Under the pieces are notes generated by a model. It ran no database searches. It was not told the origin of the DNA and saw only the letters and a list, made by a program, of their open reading frames with translations. A stretch of DNA of 64,000 nt from contig JANXNI010000007.1 of assembly GCA_025354165.1 (NCBI GenBank), positions 1 to 64,000 on the forward strand. The letters run 5' to 3'. The position numbers and the translations under genes are program-made. Positions 51,068-60,626 of the stretch are shown here, one piece after another. This DNA is from Burkholderiales bacterium. Its GTDB lineage: Bacteria; Pseudomonadota; Gammaproteobacteria; Burkholderiales; Casimicrobiaceae. Numbering within the stretch: the first letter of the stretch is position 1; each line of letters opens with the position of its first letter.

Positions 51068-52135
51068 ATGCAACAAAAATACGCCTTTTTAAGAACGGAT
51101 TCATGGGTTCGTACGGGTCTGGTCGCGATCGCTGCGGTTACCGCGCTGACGTGCCTCAACGCTCGCGTGCAGGCGCAGGACAAGGTGCTGAATCTTTATT
51201 CAGCGCGGCACTACAACACCGACGACGCGCTGTATTCGGATTTCACCAAGGCGACAGGCATCAAGATCAACCGCATTGACGGTGGCGAAGACACGTTGCT
51301 GGCGCGGATCAAGGCCGAAGGTGCCAACTCGCCCGCCGACGTGTTTTTGACGGTGGACGCGGGTCGCCTGTGGCTAGCTGATCAGGAAGGTGTGTTTGCG
51401 CCGATTCAGTCGGCGGTGCTCAATGAGCGCATTCCTGCAGCGTATCGTCTGGCCAGTGGCGCCTGGTTTGGTTTCTCGACGCGCGCCCGCGCCATCCTCG
51501 TCGACAAACTGAAAATCAAGCCCGGTGAAATCACCACCTACGAAGATCTGGCCGACCCGAAATGGAAGGGTCAAATCTGCACGCGCTCCGGCTCGCATGT
51601 GTACATGCTTTCGCTGTTGTCATCGATCATCGAGCATGACGGTGCGGCCAAGGCTGAAGCGTGGGCGAAAGGCGTGAACGCCAATCTGGCGCGGCAACCC
51701 AAAGGCGGCGACACCGATCAGATCAAGGCGGTTGCGGCTGGCGAATGCTCGATTGCGCTGGCGAACACGTACTACATTGCTCGCATGATCAAGTCCGGCA
51801 AGCCCGACGAACGCGCCGTGATGGAGCGGCTGCGTGTGGTGTGGCCGAATAGCGCCGGTCGCGGTGTGCACATGAACGTGTCCGGCGGCGGTGTGCTCAA
51901 GAATGCGCCGAACAAGGAGAACGCGATCAAATTCTTGGAATACCTCGCAAGCGATCAGGCGCAGGCTTACTTCGCCAACGGCAATAACGAATGGCCCGTG
52001 GTGCCAAGTGCGCGCGTGAAAAACGAAGCGCTTGATTCGTTGGGCAAATTCAACCCTGATCAGGTCAACATCGTCGCCCTCGGCAAAAACCAGCGTCAGG
52101 CGCAGGAAATTGTGAATCGCGTGGGGTTCAAGTAA
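51068..52135 (+). CDS. Fe(III) ABC transporter substrate-binding protein
   Basis: A periplasmic ferric-iron receptor of 355 residues in the FbpA/FutA group. The ATG at 51068 is used rather than the overlapping TTG. The signal peptide ends ARVQAQ. Family features are LNLYSARHYNTDDALYSDF at the mature N-terminus, ADVFLTVDAGRLWLADQEG, WKGQICTRSGSHVYML and the iron-ligand Tyr pair in ANTYYIARM. The DUF-free, FutA1-like pattern supports Fe(III) rather than sulfate or thiamine. The permease and ATPase genes do not follow, so this is an orphan receptor or its transporter is elsewhere. A Fur-box-like dyad lies 58 bp upstream. Confidence 0.93.
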   Translation: MQQKYAFLRTDSWVRTGLVAIAAVTALTCLNARVQAQDKVLNLYSARHYNTDDALYSDFTKATGIKINRIDGGEDTLLARIKAEGANSPADVFLTVDAGRLWLADQEGVFAPIQSAVLNERIPAAYRLASGAWFGFSTRARAILVDKLKIKPGEITTYEDLADPKWKGQICTRSGSHVYMLSLLSSIIEHDGAAKAEAWAKGVNANLARQPKGGDTDQIKAVAAGECSIALANTYYIARMIKSGKPDERAVMERLRVVWPNSAGRGVHMNVSGGGVLKNAPNKENAIKFLEYLASDQAQAYFANGNNEWPVVPSARVKNEALDSLGKFNPDQVNIVALGKNQRQAQEIVNRVGFK

Positions 52136-52270
52136 ATCCAGTGTCGAACGTTTTTTAACGCGACATCTTTTTAAAAGACATTTTTCTATCTTTAAATCGT
52201 ATTTATTTTTTTAAAAGCCATAAATAAGTCTTTTATTTAAATTGCACTTAGAGCTATAATTAATTCTCTT

Positions 52271-52287
52271 ATCGATGTTTTATCGAT
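52271..52287. promoter_or_regulatory. Candidate HipB operator (paired ATCGAT)
   Basis: Two self-palindromic ATCGAT hexamers are spaced 11 bp apart (one helical turn), between a TATAAT-like -10 (52255-52260) and the AGGAGG ribosome binding site of the antitoxin gene. The surrounding 160 bp is strikingly AT-rich compared with the rest of the window. Confidence 0.5.
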
Positions 52288-52301
52288 TTAAGGAGGTAAT
52301 T

Positions 52302-52655
52302 ATGTCTACAGTGGTTATTGGATCAATTCAACCAGATAGCCATTCCACGACCGAATGGGAGCGCTATCTGGGCGAGCAATTCCGCGCCATGCGAATTCGT
52401 GCCGGGGTGGAGCAGGCAGTGCTCGCGGAGCGCGCCGACGTCAGCACGGGTGCCATCAAAAATCTGGAGTCTGGCAAGGGCTCCTCGCTCAAGACGATGA
52501 TCAAGATCGTGCGCTGTCTCGGGCGAACGGATTGGCTGGAATCACTGGCTCCGCAAGTCAGCGTGAGCCCGATGCAGATGCTCACCGCCGCACGTCGAAC
52601 CGCGCCGCGTCAGCGCGTTTCAAAGCCGCGCAACGTGTCCACGATTCACGCGTAA
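52302..52655 (+). CDS. hipB: HipB-like XRE antitoxin
   Basis: A 117-residue helix-turn-helix antitoxin. The ATG at 52302 follows a near-perfect Shine-Dalgarno (AAGGAGG), so the nine-codon upstream extension is rejected. The XRE domain covers about residues 22-80: YLGEQFRAMRIRAGVEQAVL, AERADVSTGAIKNLESGKGS and TMIKIVRCLGRTDWLESL. The C-terminal tail is basic and Pro-rich, longer than in E. coli HipB. It should bind and silence the HipA kinase encoded 6 bp downstream and repress its own promoter, where paired ATCGAT sites are seen. Confidence 0.88.
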   Translation: MSTVVIGSIQPDSHSTTEWERYLGEQFRAMRIRAGVEQAVLAERADVSTGAIKNLESGKGSSLKTMIKIVRCLGRTDWLESLAPQVSVSPMQMLTAARRTAPRQRVSKPRNVSTIHA

Positions 52656-52661
52656 ATCGGC

Positions 52662-53939
52662 GTGTACAACGCGGTTGACTTGATCGAAGTTCGTGCGTGG
52701 GGCGCGACTGTCGGCGCGGTGACGCTGGAGCCCCGTCTTGGGTATTACGCGTTTGAATATGCATCGGCATGGCAAGCGCGCGGCATTGAACTCGCGCCGT
52801 TGACGATGCCGCTTTCACAATCGACGTACATATTTCCATCGCTTCCGGAAGCAACCTTTCAACGTTTACCGGCGTTGCTTGCGGATGCCTTGCCGGACGA
52901 TTTTGGTAACGCACTGATTGACGCCTACCTCGCTCGTGCTGGCGTCGAGCGCAACGCCATCATGCCGCTGGATCGGCTCGCCTACATGGCTGCGCGCGGT
53001 ATGGGCACGCTGGAGTTTCGCCCCGCGCGTGGCCCACGACACACGAAGCCCACGGCCATCGAACTCTCGGAGTTGGTCACCAGCTCGCGGCGGGCGCTCG
53101 CCGGAAAATTTGAGGGTGATCGCGCGACCGAAGCCGCGATTTTGAATCTGATTCAGGTCGGCACGTCCGCAGGCGGCGCGCGTGCGAAAGCCGTGATCGC
53201 ATGGAACCCATCGACAAACGAAATTCGCTCAGGCCAACTGCCCGCCGCGCCGGGGTTCGACTACTGGTTGGTCAAGCTCGACGGCGTTGGCCGCGATAGT
53301 GAACTCGGCACCGGCGGCGCCTATGGCCGCATCGAATTCGCGTACTCGCTGATGGCGAAAGCGGCTGGCATCGACATGGCCGAATGTCGCCTGCTCGAAG
53401 AAAACGGCCGCGCCCACTTCATGACGCGTCGCTTTGATCGGCAGGACGGCGAAAAAGTCCACATGCAAACGCTCTGCGCTATGCAGCAGCTCGATTACAA
53501 GCAGCGCGGCACGCACGACTACAACCAGTATTTCCAGACCATTGCCGCGCTCGGTCTGGGCGCGGACGCGCTGGAGCAGGGCTTTCGGCGCATGGTGTTT
53601 AACGTGCTCGCCGCGAACTGCGACGATCACACCAAGAATCTGTCTTTCCTGCTGCCGAAGAATGGCAAATGGAAGCTGTCACCGGCCTACGATGTGACGC
53701 ACGCGTTCAACCCCAAAGGCGAGTGGACGTATCAGCATCTGATGTCAGTGAATGGGCGCTTCAGCGGCATTACGCGAGACGATCTGTTTGCCGTCGGGGA
53801 TCGCTTCTTAGTACCGCGATTTCGCGAGGTGATTCGCGAGGTTTCTGCGGCGGTCGCGCAGTGGGGGGATTTTGCGAAAACGGCGGGTGTACCTCAGCGA
53901 GAGGTCGCAGCGATTACGGCCGATTTTCCGAAAATCTAA
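52662..53939 (+). CDS. hipA: HipA-family serine/threonine kinase toxin
   Basis: A type II toxin kinase of 425 residues that starts at GTG six bases after hipB. E. coli HipA phosphorylates glutamyl-tRNA synthetase and induces persistence; targets of other members vary. The N-terminal HipA_N domain has LPDDFGNALIDAYL; the P-loop-like segment is GTSAGGARAK (167-176); the catalytic segment is NCDDHTKN (319-326), with the metal-binding Asp344 in SPAYDV. All catalytic elements are intact, so the toxin should be active. REP-like repeats follow it, and the AT-rich upstream region suggests the module was acquired by transfer. Confidence 0.93.
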   Translation: MYNAVDLIEVRAWGATVGAVTLEPRLGYYAFEYASAWQARGIELAPLTMPLSQSTYIFPSLPEATFQRLPALLADALPDDFGNALIDAYLARAGVERNAIMPLDRLAYMAARGMGTLEFRPARGPRHTKPTAIELSELVTSSRRALAGKFEGDRATEAAILNLIQVGTSAGGARAKAVIAWNPSTNEIRSGQLPAAPGFDYWLVKLDGVGRDSELGTGGAYGRIEFAYSLMAKAAGIDMAECRLLEENGRAHFMTRRFDRQDGEKVHMQTLCAMQQLDYKQRGTHDYNQYFQTIAALGLGADALEQGFRRMVFNVLAANCDDHTKNLSFLLPKNGKWKLSPAYDVTHAFNPKGEWTYQHLMSVNGRFSGITRDDLFAVGDRFLVPRFREVIREVSAAVAQWGDFAKTAGVPQREVAAITADFPKI

Positions 53940-53995
53940 TTTCTCGTTTGAACCCCAATACCGTTCGCTTGAGAACCAAGAACCGAACCGCCCCT

Positions 53996-54078
53996 GTAGG
54001 AGCGGCTTGCCGCGACCCAGCGTGGCACAGCTTAATCCGTTGCTTACAGCAAGCTTGGTCGCGGCAAGCCGCTCCTAC
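53996..54078. repeat. REP-like inverted repeat pair
   Basis: Two identical 22-nt arms face each other (GTAGGAGCGGCTTGCCGCGA followed by CC, and its reverse complement), with about 39 bp between. Sequence and arm length are identical to the copy at 1368-1432. It lies between the convergent hipA and mutS genes. Confidence 0.88.
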
Positions 54079-54156
54079 AAGAACCAAGATTTTTCGCCTA
54101 AACGAACCGTATTTTGTCGGCCCTCTTCTTCCGGGAGAGAGGGGGAAAACCGCTGG

Positions 54157-56721
54157 TCAGACCTTCCGCGCCGCCTCAATCAGCGCGGCCAATTTGGCAT
54201 GCGCCTCACGCGGGCTCAAATCGTCGGCGTCCAGCGCGGCCAACTCAGCGAGTAACGGCGACGGGGCAGTAACCGCTTCAACTGGCGCGGCGACCGAGGC
54301 AAACATATCCGCCTGTGGCGCGTGGTGAGTACGCTCTTTCTCCAGCCGTTCCAGCTCGCGCCGTGCATCGCGAATCACCTCGGCGGGCATTCCAGCAAGC
54401 TTCGCTACATCGATCCCGTAACTGCGGCTCGCGGGTCCGGCTTTTACCTCATGCAGGAAGACGACTTTGTCGCCGTGCTCAACGACGGAGACGTGTTGAT
54501 TCACGCAGGTAGCGAAATCGTTGGCGAGTTCAGTCAGCTCGAAATAATGGGTGGCGAAGAGCGTCAGGCTTTGCGCTTTGTTGATGAGGCGGCGCGCAAT
54601 GGCGGTGGCCAGCGCGAGGCCGTCAAACGTAGACGTGCCGCGACCAATTTCATCAACGATGACGAGTGAATTTGGAGTGGCGCGTTGCAAAATGGCGGCG
54701 GCTTCGGTCATCTCGACCATGAAGGTGGATCTGCCTGAAGCCAGATCATCGCTGGCGCCAATGCGCGTGAGCAGGCGATCAACCGGGCCAATCGTGGCCA
54801 GATTCGCCGCGACGAAGCAGCCCGCGTACGCCATGATCACGGCTAGCGCGGCTTGTCGCATGTAGGTGCTCTTGCCGCCCATGTTCGGGCCGGTGAGGAT
54901 CACGCAGACGCGCTTGCTGTCGAGACGTAAATCGTTCGGGATGAATTGATCGACCAGCGATTCGATGACCGGATGGCGCGCACCGCTGAGTTCAAGGCAG
55001 GGCAGGCTCGTGAAATTAGGACGCGAGAGTTTGAGCGTTTCGGCGCGCTCGGAAAAATTGGCGAGCACGTCGAGTTCGGCGACGGCAGCACCCGCGCGAC
55101 GGAAGGCATCGAGCGCAGGTGCGAGCAGTTGCAGTAGCTCTTCAAACAAACGCTTTTCCATCGCTAGCGCCCGGTCGTTCGCGGCGAGTGCTTTGTCCTC
55201 AAAGGCTTTGAGCTCAGGCGTGATGTAGCGCTCTACGTTTTTGAGCGTTTGTCGGCGCTTGTATTCGACCGGCACTTGACCCGTATAGCTCTGCGAAATT
55301 TCGATGTAGAAACCGCTGACGCGGTTGTATTCGACCCGCAGATTCGGGATGCCGGTGCGCTCGCGCTCGGTGGCTTCCATCGCGGCCAAAAACGTACTGC
55401 TGTCGTGTTGAATCGCGCGCAATTCGTCGAGATCGGGGCTGTAGCCGCCGGCAATCACGCCGCCGTCGCGTACGACCAGCGCGGGCTCGTTCATCACGGC
55501 GCGTTGCAAAAGCCACAACCACTCGGGTTCGATGCTGATGGCGTCACTCAAGCGGTTGAGCGTTTCGTTGTGACACTTTGCCAATGCTTCGCAAATGCGT
55601 GGCAGCATGGCGAGTGTGGCGCGCAAACCGGCCAACTCGCGCGGGCGAACGCTGGCCATCGCGATGCGGCTGGCGATCCGTTCGATGTCGGAAAGACCAC
55701 GCAGGAAATCCTGCATCTGCGCGAAGTTGACCACCTGGTTGCGGGCAAGGGCGTCGACTGCTTCGTGCCTCGACCGTGCGAGCGCCTGATCGCGTGGCGG
55801 CTCGCACAAGAGTGCGCGCAGCAGGCGCGAACCGGCTGCGGTTTCGCAGCGGTCGAGCAGGGACAGTAAAGTCGGTTCTGCCGCGCCGGAAAGCGTTTGC
55901 GCTATTTCCAGATTACGTAGCGTTGCAGCATCCATTTCCAGCGATTCACTGCCGCGCTCGACGTGCACCGTGGACACTGGCAGTCGAGTGCCGCCGCTGA
56001 CCAGCCGGACGAAGGCGAGCCCGGCACCGACGGCGTTAATCGCCAGAGGCACGCGCTCAACGTCGAGGTGCGCGATGGTTGTGGTGCCCAGCGCCTGCGT
56101 CAGCTCGTCGCTAGCGCGGGTCGGCGTGAATTCGTAATCCGGCCGCGCGCGCAGCATGAAGCCATCACCGAGCAATTCGCGCAGGGCGACCGCTGTCGTT
56201 TCCGCGTGAACGATCTCAGCCGGGTCTTTGCGCGCCAGGTAGACAGCGAGCTCGGCGCGTTGCATGTCGCGCAACACCAGCGTCCCCGACGACGCGTTGA
56301 TCAGCGCGACACCAGCGCGCGCATTGTCGAGCGTCACGGCGGCCAGAATCGTCTCTTTACGCGGATCAACCAGCGTGGAGTCAGTCACCGTCCCCGGCGT
56401 CACGATACGGGCCACCTTGCGCTCTACAGGCCCCTTGGTGAGGCCGGGGACACCCACCTGCTCAACGATAGCTACCGTGATTCCCGCGCGCACCAGACGG
56501 GCCAGATAGCCGTCAATCGAGTGAAACGGCACCCCCGCCATCGGAATCGGCGCGCCGTCCGATTCGCCGCGCGCCGTCAGCGTGATGTCAAGGAGCTTCG
56601 CGGCGTGCCGCGCATCATCAAAAAACAGCTCGTAAAAATCCCCCATCCGGTAGAGCACGAGCTTGTCCGGGTGCTCAGCTTTGAGCGCCAGATACTGCAG
56701 CATCATGGGGGTGTGGGCCAT
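54157..56721 (-). CDS. mutS: DNA mismatch repair protein MutS
   Basis: The mismatch-recognition ATPase, 854 residues, full length. The mismatch-binding Phe-X-Glu motif is intact (GDFYELF, Phe29 and Glu31). The connector, lever and clamp domains follow. The ATPase has Walker [19 protein letters not shown], the Walker B region [20 protein letters not shown] and the composite-site HYFELTELA. The C-terminal helix-turn-helix ([18 protein letters not shown]) and a short tail are present. It is monocistronic on the minus strand, convergent with hipA, with palindromic element copy 9 directly upstream of its start. Confidence 0.98.
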   Translation of the reverse strand: MAHTPMMLQYLALKAEHPDKLVLYRMGDFYELFFDDARHAAKLLDITLTARGESDGAPIPMAGVPFHSIDGYLARLVRAGITVAIVEQVGVPGLTKGPVERKVARIVTPGTVTDSTLVDPRKETILAAVTLDNARAGVALINASSGTLVLRDMQRAELAVYLARKDPAEIVHAETTAVALRELLGDGFMLRARPDYEFTPTRASDELTQALGTTTIAHLDVERVPLAINAVGAGLAFVRLVSGGTRLPVSTVHVERGSESLEMDAATLRNLEIAQTLSGAAEPTLLSLLDRCETAAGSRLLRALLCEPPRDQALARSRHEAVDALARNQVVNFAQMQDFLRGLSDIERIASRIAMASVRPRELAGLRATLAMLPRICEALAKCHNETLNRLSDAISIEPEWLWLLQRAVMNEPALVVRDGGVIAGGYSPDLDELRAIQHDSSTFLAAMEATERERTGIPNLRVEYNRVSGFYIEISQSYTGQVPVEYKRRQTLKNVERYITPELKAFEDKALAANDRALAMEKRLFEELLQLLAPALDAFRRAGAAVAELDVLANFSERAETLKLSRPNFTSLPCLELSGARHPVIESLVDQFIPNDLRLDSKRVCVILTGPNMGGKSTYMRQAALAVIMAYAGCFVAANLATIGPVDRLLTRIGASDDLASGRSTFMVEMTEAAAILQRATPNSLVIVDEIGRGTSTFDGLALATAIARRLINKAQSLTLFATHYFELTELANDFATCVNQHVSVVEHGDKVVFLHEVKAGPASRSYGIDVAKLAGMPAEVIRDARRELERLEKERTHHAPQADMFASVAAPVEAVTAPSPLLAELAALDADDLSPREAHAKLAALIEAARKV

Positions 56722-56733
56722 TTTTCTTAGAAC

Positions 56734-56849
56734 CAGCTTTACTGTGAAATCGCCGCTGAACAGGGGTTAGGAGGCGGAAACGCTATTTGTCAATAAATTA
56801 AGATATGACGGTTCAGCCCCCGTGCAACGGTCATGTCAGCCAAAAGTTG
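56734..56849. repeat. 116-bp TCGA-type palindromic element, copy 9
   Basis: Two 58-nt arms meet at TCAA (56790-56793), a one-base variant of the central TCGA. Ends are CAGCTTTACTG and CCAAAAGTTG; inner pair CAGGGGTTAG and CAGCCCC. It begins 13 bp upstream of the mutS start codon, so the mutS promoter or leader must lie in or across it. Confidence 0.8.
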
Positions 56850-56875
56850 ATTCTTTGTTCACGGTTGCCCGACAC

Positions 56876-56939
56876 TGTGGGAGCGGTTTTACCGCGATAG
56901 CCTCTGGTAGATGGGATTCGCGGTAGAACCGCTCCCACA
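56876..56939. repeat. REP-like inverted repeat pair, GTGGGAGCGGTTTTACCGCG variant
   Basis: Facing arms GTGGGAGCGGTTTTACCGCG and CGCGGTAGAACCGCTCCCAC are separated by about 20 bp. The core changes relative to the GTAGGAGCGGCTTGCCGCGA copies are matched on both arms, which preserves the hairpins. It lies between palindromic element copy 9 and the end of suhB. Confidence 0.82.
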
Positions 56940-56964
56940 AAGGGATAGGGCGCTGCGGCTGCCG

Positions 56965-57753
56965 CTATTTCTTCTGCAAAGTCGTCAGCATTTCCGCAAA
57001 AATCTTCGGCGTGCCCGCTACGATGGAACCTGAATCCATGTAGCTGTCTTCACCGTCAATACCGGTCACCAGTCCACCCGCTTCCAGAATCATCAGCGCG
57101 CCAGCCGCCATATCCCATTGGTTCAGTTTCATCTCCCAGAAGCCGTCGTAGAAGCCCGCCGCAACGTAGGCGAGATCAAGCGCAGCGGAGCCCGGGCGGC
57201 GCAAACCGGCCGTCTTCGGCATCATGTTTTTGAGCTGCGTCACATAGTCGTCAAACGCCGCGCCATCGCGGAACGGGAAGCCCGTACCAATCAGCGCGTC
57301 ACGTAGTTTGAGCGTCTTTGAAACCCGCATGCGGCGGTTGTTCATATAGGCGCCAGCCCCGCGCGACGCCGTGAACAGGTCATTGCGATTCGGGTCGTAA
57401 ATCACGCCCTGCGACAGCTTGCCTTTCTCCTGCAGCGCAATGGACACGCAGTACGTCGGCATGCCGTGCAGAAAGTTCGTGGTGCCATCGAGCGGGTCGA
57501 TAATCCAGATGAAGTCGCTGTTCGGGTTGCCGCGCGTGGCGCCCGTGCCTTCCTCGGCGATGATGCCGTGATTGGGATAGGCGCCCAAGAGCGTATCTAC
57601 AATCGCGGCTTCTGCGTTGCGATCAATCTCGGTCACAAAGTCGCCAGGACCTTTGCTGTCGATGGTGAGGCGATCAAGATTGCGGGCACCGAATTGAATG
57701 ATTTCGGCGGCTTCGCGTGCGGCTTTTACCGCCGTGGTCAACATCGGATGCAT
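56965..57753 (-). CDS. suhB: Inositol-1-monophosphatase family protein
   Basis: A Mg-dependent phosphatase of 262 residues, orthologous in position and length to SuhB. Metal-site motifs are complete: GIIAEEGTG, WIIDPLDGTTNFLHG and WEMKLNQWDMAAGALMILEAGG. SuhB hydrolyses inositol monophosphate in vitro and in E. coli also joins the rRNA antitermination complex. It is divergent from trmJ with only 13 bp between the start codons, so both promoters must overlap coding sequence. Confidence 0.95.
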   Translation of the reverse strand: MHPMLTTAVKAAREAAEIIQFGARNLDRLTIDSKGPGDFVTEIDRNAEAAIVDTLLGAYPNHGIIAEEGTGATRGNPNSDFIWIIDPLDGTTNFLHGMPTYCVSIALQEKGKLSQGVIYDPNRNDLFTASRGAGAYMNNRRMRVSKTLKLRDALIGTGFPFRDGAAFDDYVTQLKNMMPKTAGLRRPGSAALDLAYVAAGFYDGFWEMKLNQWDMAAGALMILEAGGLVTGIDGEDSYMDSGSIVAGTPKIFAEMLTTLQKK

Positions 57754-57766
57754 GGGAGACTTCTAA

Positions 57767-58606
57767 ATGGTGGGAAAGAGCGTGAGTCAGAGCGACACTA
57801 ACGAGCGAAGCGGCGCACCAACGGTATCGCCTGATTTTAATCCGCTCGATCAAATCGCGGTCGTGCTCTCGCATACCTCGCATCCCGGCAACATCGGCGC
57901 GGCAGCGCGCGCCATGAAAACGATGGGATTGACGGACCTGCGTCTGGTCAATCCGCGTGAATTTCCGAACGAGGTGGCGACCGCACGCGCGGCTGGAGCG
58001 GTTGATGTGCTGGACGCAGCGCGAGTCTTCACAAGCCTCAATGCGGCAATTGCCGACTGTGTTTATGTCGTCGGCAGTTCTGCGCGTGGGCGGGACTTTG
58101 TCGGCGAGGTCACCGACGCGCGCACCGCAGCCACACAACTGGCTTCGGTCACGCATCAGGGAACCGTCGCTATCGTATTCGGCTGCGAAACCAGCGGGCT
58201 GACCAATACCGAAGTTGCACTATGCCAAACGCTTGCCTTCGTGCCAACCAATCCTGACTACTCGTCGCTCAATCTGGGTAGCGCGGTGCAGGTGTTTGGC
58301 TATGAAATCAGAGTCGCGTCGATGGCCATGCAGGGCGTGACGGGTGGCTACAAATCATCCGATTTACAGCTCGCAACGCAAGTCGAAATCGATGCGATGT
58401 ATGAGCACATGAAAGTGACGCTCACCGAGATCGGCTTTTTCCGACCGGATTACCCGAGAAAACTGTTCCCGCGGTTACAGCGCTTGTTCAATCGAACGCG
58501 GCTTGAGCGGGAGGAGGTGGATATTTTTCGCGGGATATGGCGGGCGGTTGAAAAAGCGACCGAAAAATCTTCGCCTGCGGCACCGGGGCGCTTATCTGAC
58601 CGTTGA
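57767..58606 (+). CDS. trmJ: tRNA (cytidine/uridine-2'-O-)-methyltransferase TrmJ
   Basis: A SPOUT methyltransferase that 2'-O-methylates position 32 of several tRNAs. The 279-residue protein starts with about 25 low-complexity residues, then has the trefoil-knot motifs VVLSHTSHPGNIGAAARAMK (motif 1), VAIVFGCETSGLTNTEVALC (motif 2) and DYSSLNLGSAVQVFGYEI (motif 3), followed by a C-terminal helical extension (FPRLQRLFNRTRLEREEVDI) typical of TrmJ rather than TrmL. It is divergent from suhB and convergent with the exopolysaccharide cluster. Confidence 0.94.
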   Translation: MVGKSVSQSDTNERSGAPTVSPDFNPLDQIAVVLSHTSHPGNIGAAARAMKTMGLTDLRLVNPREFPNEVATARAAGAVDVLDAARVFTSLNAAIADCVYVVGSSARGRDFVGEVTDARTAATQLASVTHQGTVAIVFGCETSGLTNTEVALCQTLAFVPTNPDYSSLNLGSAVQVFGYEIRVASMAMQGVTGGYKSSDLQLATQVEIDAMYEHMKVTLTEIGFFRPDYPRKLFPRLQRLFNRTRLEREEVDIFRGIWRAVEKATEKSSPAAPGRLSDR

Positions 58607-58630
58607 GCCCCCGAGTACTCCGGGCATCCG

Positions 58631-60046
58631 CTATGGGTCATGGTGCGTAATCTGCGTCGGTACTGCCCTTTTTCTGCCTACGTCAACTAGCGCGAGATTC
58701 ATCGACGCCGCAAAAAATAACGTAGCCAGTGTCGCGATAGCAGGGATATGCGACGGAAAGTCGAACCAGGCATGAATTGCAAAGGCGAAGGCCCCGAGAT
58801 AGCAAGCTAATGCAGGCGAAAGACGATCACCCCTGATGCGGGACCGCCAAAGGGTGCGTCCCGAAAGCACTGCGGCGAGAAGCAGCAGCACAAGTACAAC
58901 CACACCCAACGCCCCTAACTCAAACAGCAACTGCATGTAGTCATTGTGAGCATATTCCACAAAACCCAACAGGTTCGGCGTCTGAAAACGCTGAAATGCA
59001 ATTGCGTAGCTTCCGAGACCAGCCCCTAATGGAAAGAACGCAACGATACCCGACCAAGTGTGCTGATTCATGACAGCGCGCCCAAATAGCCCCTCGCCGA
59101 CTCCGCCGCGTGTAGCCGATTTCGTTAGCTCCGCAAGACCGGTCATCGCAGCGAGACTGACCGCGAGCAGCAGAATCCCAGCGGCGGCAAGTAAGGCGCG
59201 TTTTGAGAATGTGCGGCGCTGGAATGCGCACAATCCTATTGCCGAGAGGCTGACAATACCCCCCGCTAACACGCCGGCGCGAGACAGGCTGGCGACAAGG
59301 GCTGCCGCAACGAATGCAGTCGCAGTTCCCCACCACATGTTTGAAAACGCAGTTGCGTCGTGTCGATGGGTAAAAAAGGAAAACTGGCCCGCCGCTCGAA
59401 AGATTAGGAGGGGCAGAGCCATCGCCAACAGTGTTGCGTAATGATTTTTGTTGACGAATGTGCCGGAAGCTCGACTGTGGCCCGCGTAATCGAAGACTAG
59501 CAATGATGCACCGCGGAAACCCAACTGAAACAGCCCAAGCAACGCCTCGAACACCGCAAACACAGCCACGGCACCCAACAGTTGCAGCAGCGCACGACGG
59601 GACAATTGGGGGATTGAAGCAGCAATTGCGAGGCACGGGGCTAAAGCAAGAAGCGAACGCTTGGTCGCGTACGGATCTGTCGACAAGGCCAGATATTGAA
59701 CCCCAAAATCCGGCAGCGCGAGCAACGAAACCACTGCGGAGTATGCATCTCGCCCTGGAAGAATTAACCACTGAGCAGCTGAAACCGTGAATAGCCCAAT
59801 TGCGCCGCCGACCATCAGAAGCATCAGCGCGGCATTAAAAATCGTCGCCGAGCTGCTCCACCGGGTTTCAACCGCGCGTGAGGCGTACATCAGGCATCCC
59901 GCTGCAACCGCTACGCAGACACTCAAACCCAGAGCCAACGACATTGCTAAAGCAGTGTTGCCGCCTCGAATGACGGCCAACAAAAGAAAAAGCCCCAGCA
60001 CGAAGGCTAGGGCTTTGTCGAGCGCGTTACGCGCGAAAGACTGCAT
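58631..60046 (-). CDS. O-antigen ligase / Wzy-type polysaccharide polymerase
   Basis: A polytopic inner-membrane protein of 471 residues with about a dozen hydrophobic segments. The Wzy_C (O-antigen ligase family) core is marked by SRASGTFVNKNHYATLLAMA and, after a large periplasmic loop, YAHNDYMQLLFELGALGVVV; the second carries the conserved His-Asn-Asp before the next helix. In an exopolysaccharide cluster the likely role is polymerisation of lipid-linked repeat units. Its ATG overlaps the stop of the small secreted-protein gene (TAATG), so the two are coupled. It is the last gene of the cluster on this side and is convergent with trmJ. Confidence 0.9.
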   Translation of the reverse strand: MQSFARNALDKALAFVLGLFLLLAVIRGGNTALAMSLALGLSVCVAVAAGCLMYASRAVETRWSSSATIFNAALMLLMVGGAIGLFTVSAAQWLILPGRDAYSAVVSLLALPDFGVQYLALSTDPYATKRSLLALAPCLAIAASIPQLSRRALLQLLGAVAVFAVFEALLGLFQLGFRGASLLVFDYAGHSRASGTFVNKNHYATLLAMALPLLIFRAAGQFSFFTHRHDATAFSNMWWGTATAFVAAALVASLSRAGVLAGGIVSLSAIGLCAFQRRTFSKRALLAAAGILLLAVSLAAMTGLAELTKSATRGGVGEGLFGRAVMNQHTWSGIVAFFPLGAGLGSYAIAFQRFQTPNLLGFVEYAHNDYMQLLFELGALGVVVLVLLLLAAVLSGRTLWRSRIRGDRLSPALACYLGAFAFAIHAWFDFPSHIPAIATLATLFFAASMNLALVDVGRKRAVPTQITHHDP

Positions 60047-60531
60047 TAGTTTGGACTAACGTTCCTGTTGTCGCGATACAACAAGTACACGCCGACACCT
60101 ACGGTAGCCCCGATTAACGCGTTTGTGCCCGTCAAGCCACCCACGGAAGGCACGGCCGCTGCACCAATCGCTACACCGATCGGTACAGGTTGAACCGCCG
60201 CCAAAAGGGCCGCGCACGAATTAGGGGCTGCGATGTCCACCCGCTCATTTTCCTTAAGCTCAATGTCGCAACCGCAAGGAAACACTACGGTAACGCTTGC
60301 CCGTGACGTCGTAGTGATACGCATCTTATTTTTAAGCGGTTGCTTTTCGACCCCGGAAGTCATGCCGGTAACGTCACTTACCAGCACATTGCCTACGACT
60401 TTTTGCAACTCAGCGACAAATTCAGTCGTCCCCCAAGCTGGGTCGTCGCAGCGTAAGTCATTTTTCTGTGCTGACACAACCGTCGTGGATAACGCGGCCA
60501 CGACGAAAAAAAGGCATTTCAAAATTTTCAC
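60046..60531 (-). CDS. Small secreted protein of the exopolysaccharide cluster
   Basis: A 161-residue protein. The start is a GTG at 60531 with a strong Shine-Dalgarno (AAGGAG, 7-nt spacing), which gives a clean signal peptide (LKCLFFVVAALSTTVVSAQ). The mature part has four Cys, a FecR/Cupin-like beta stretch (RASVTVVFPCGCDIELKENE) and a C-terminal Gly-rich hydrophobic segment (TGTNALIGATVGVGVYLLYR) ending in a short polar tail. I do not recognise the family. Translational coupling to the polymerase gene suggests a role in polymer assembly at the membrane, but that is inference. Confidence 0.75.
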   Translation of the reverse strand: MKILKCLFFVVAALSTTVVSAQKNDLRCDDPAWGTTEFVAELQKVVGNVLVSDVTGMTSGVEKQPLKNKMRITTTSRASVTVVFPCGCDIELKENERVDIAAPNSCAALLAAVQPVPIGVAIGAAAVPSVGGLTGTNALIGATVGVGVYLLYRDNRNVSPN

Positions 60532-60626
60532 TGTGCCGCTCCTTAAGTGCGGTTTTCTTACTTGACAGTTTACCGCTAGAACGGGCAGCAATCAACGAAA
60601 CAAGTGCGCTATTTCACGGTCGCAGA

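Noticed and set aside
53996-54078. Repeated GTAGGAGCGGC units as a possible CRISPR remnant
   Set aside because: Arms are inverted rather than direct, there are only two, and no cas gene is in the window.
54121-54147. CCCTCT/AGAGGG inverted repeat downstream of mutS as its terminator
   Set aside because: The stem is interrupted and no T-run follows on the minus strand; it looks more like a fragment of the G/C-tract repeat seen at 8484-8603.
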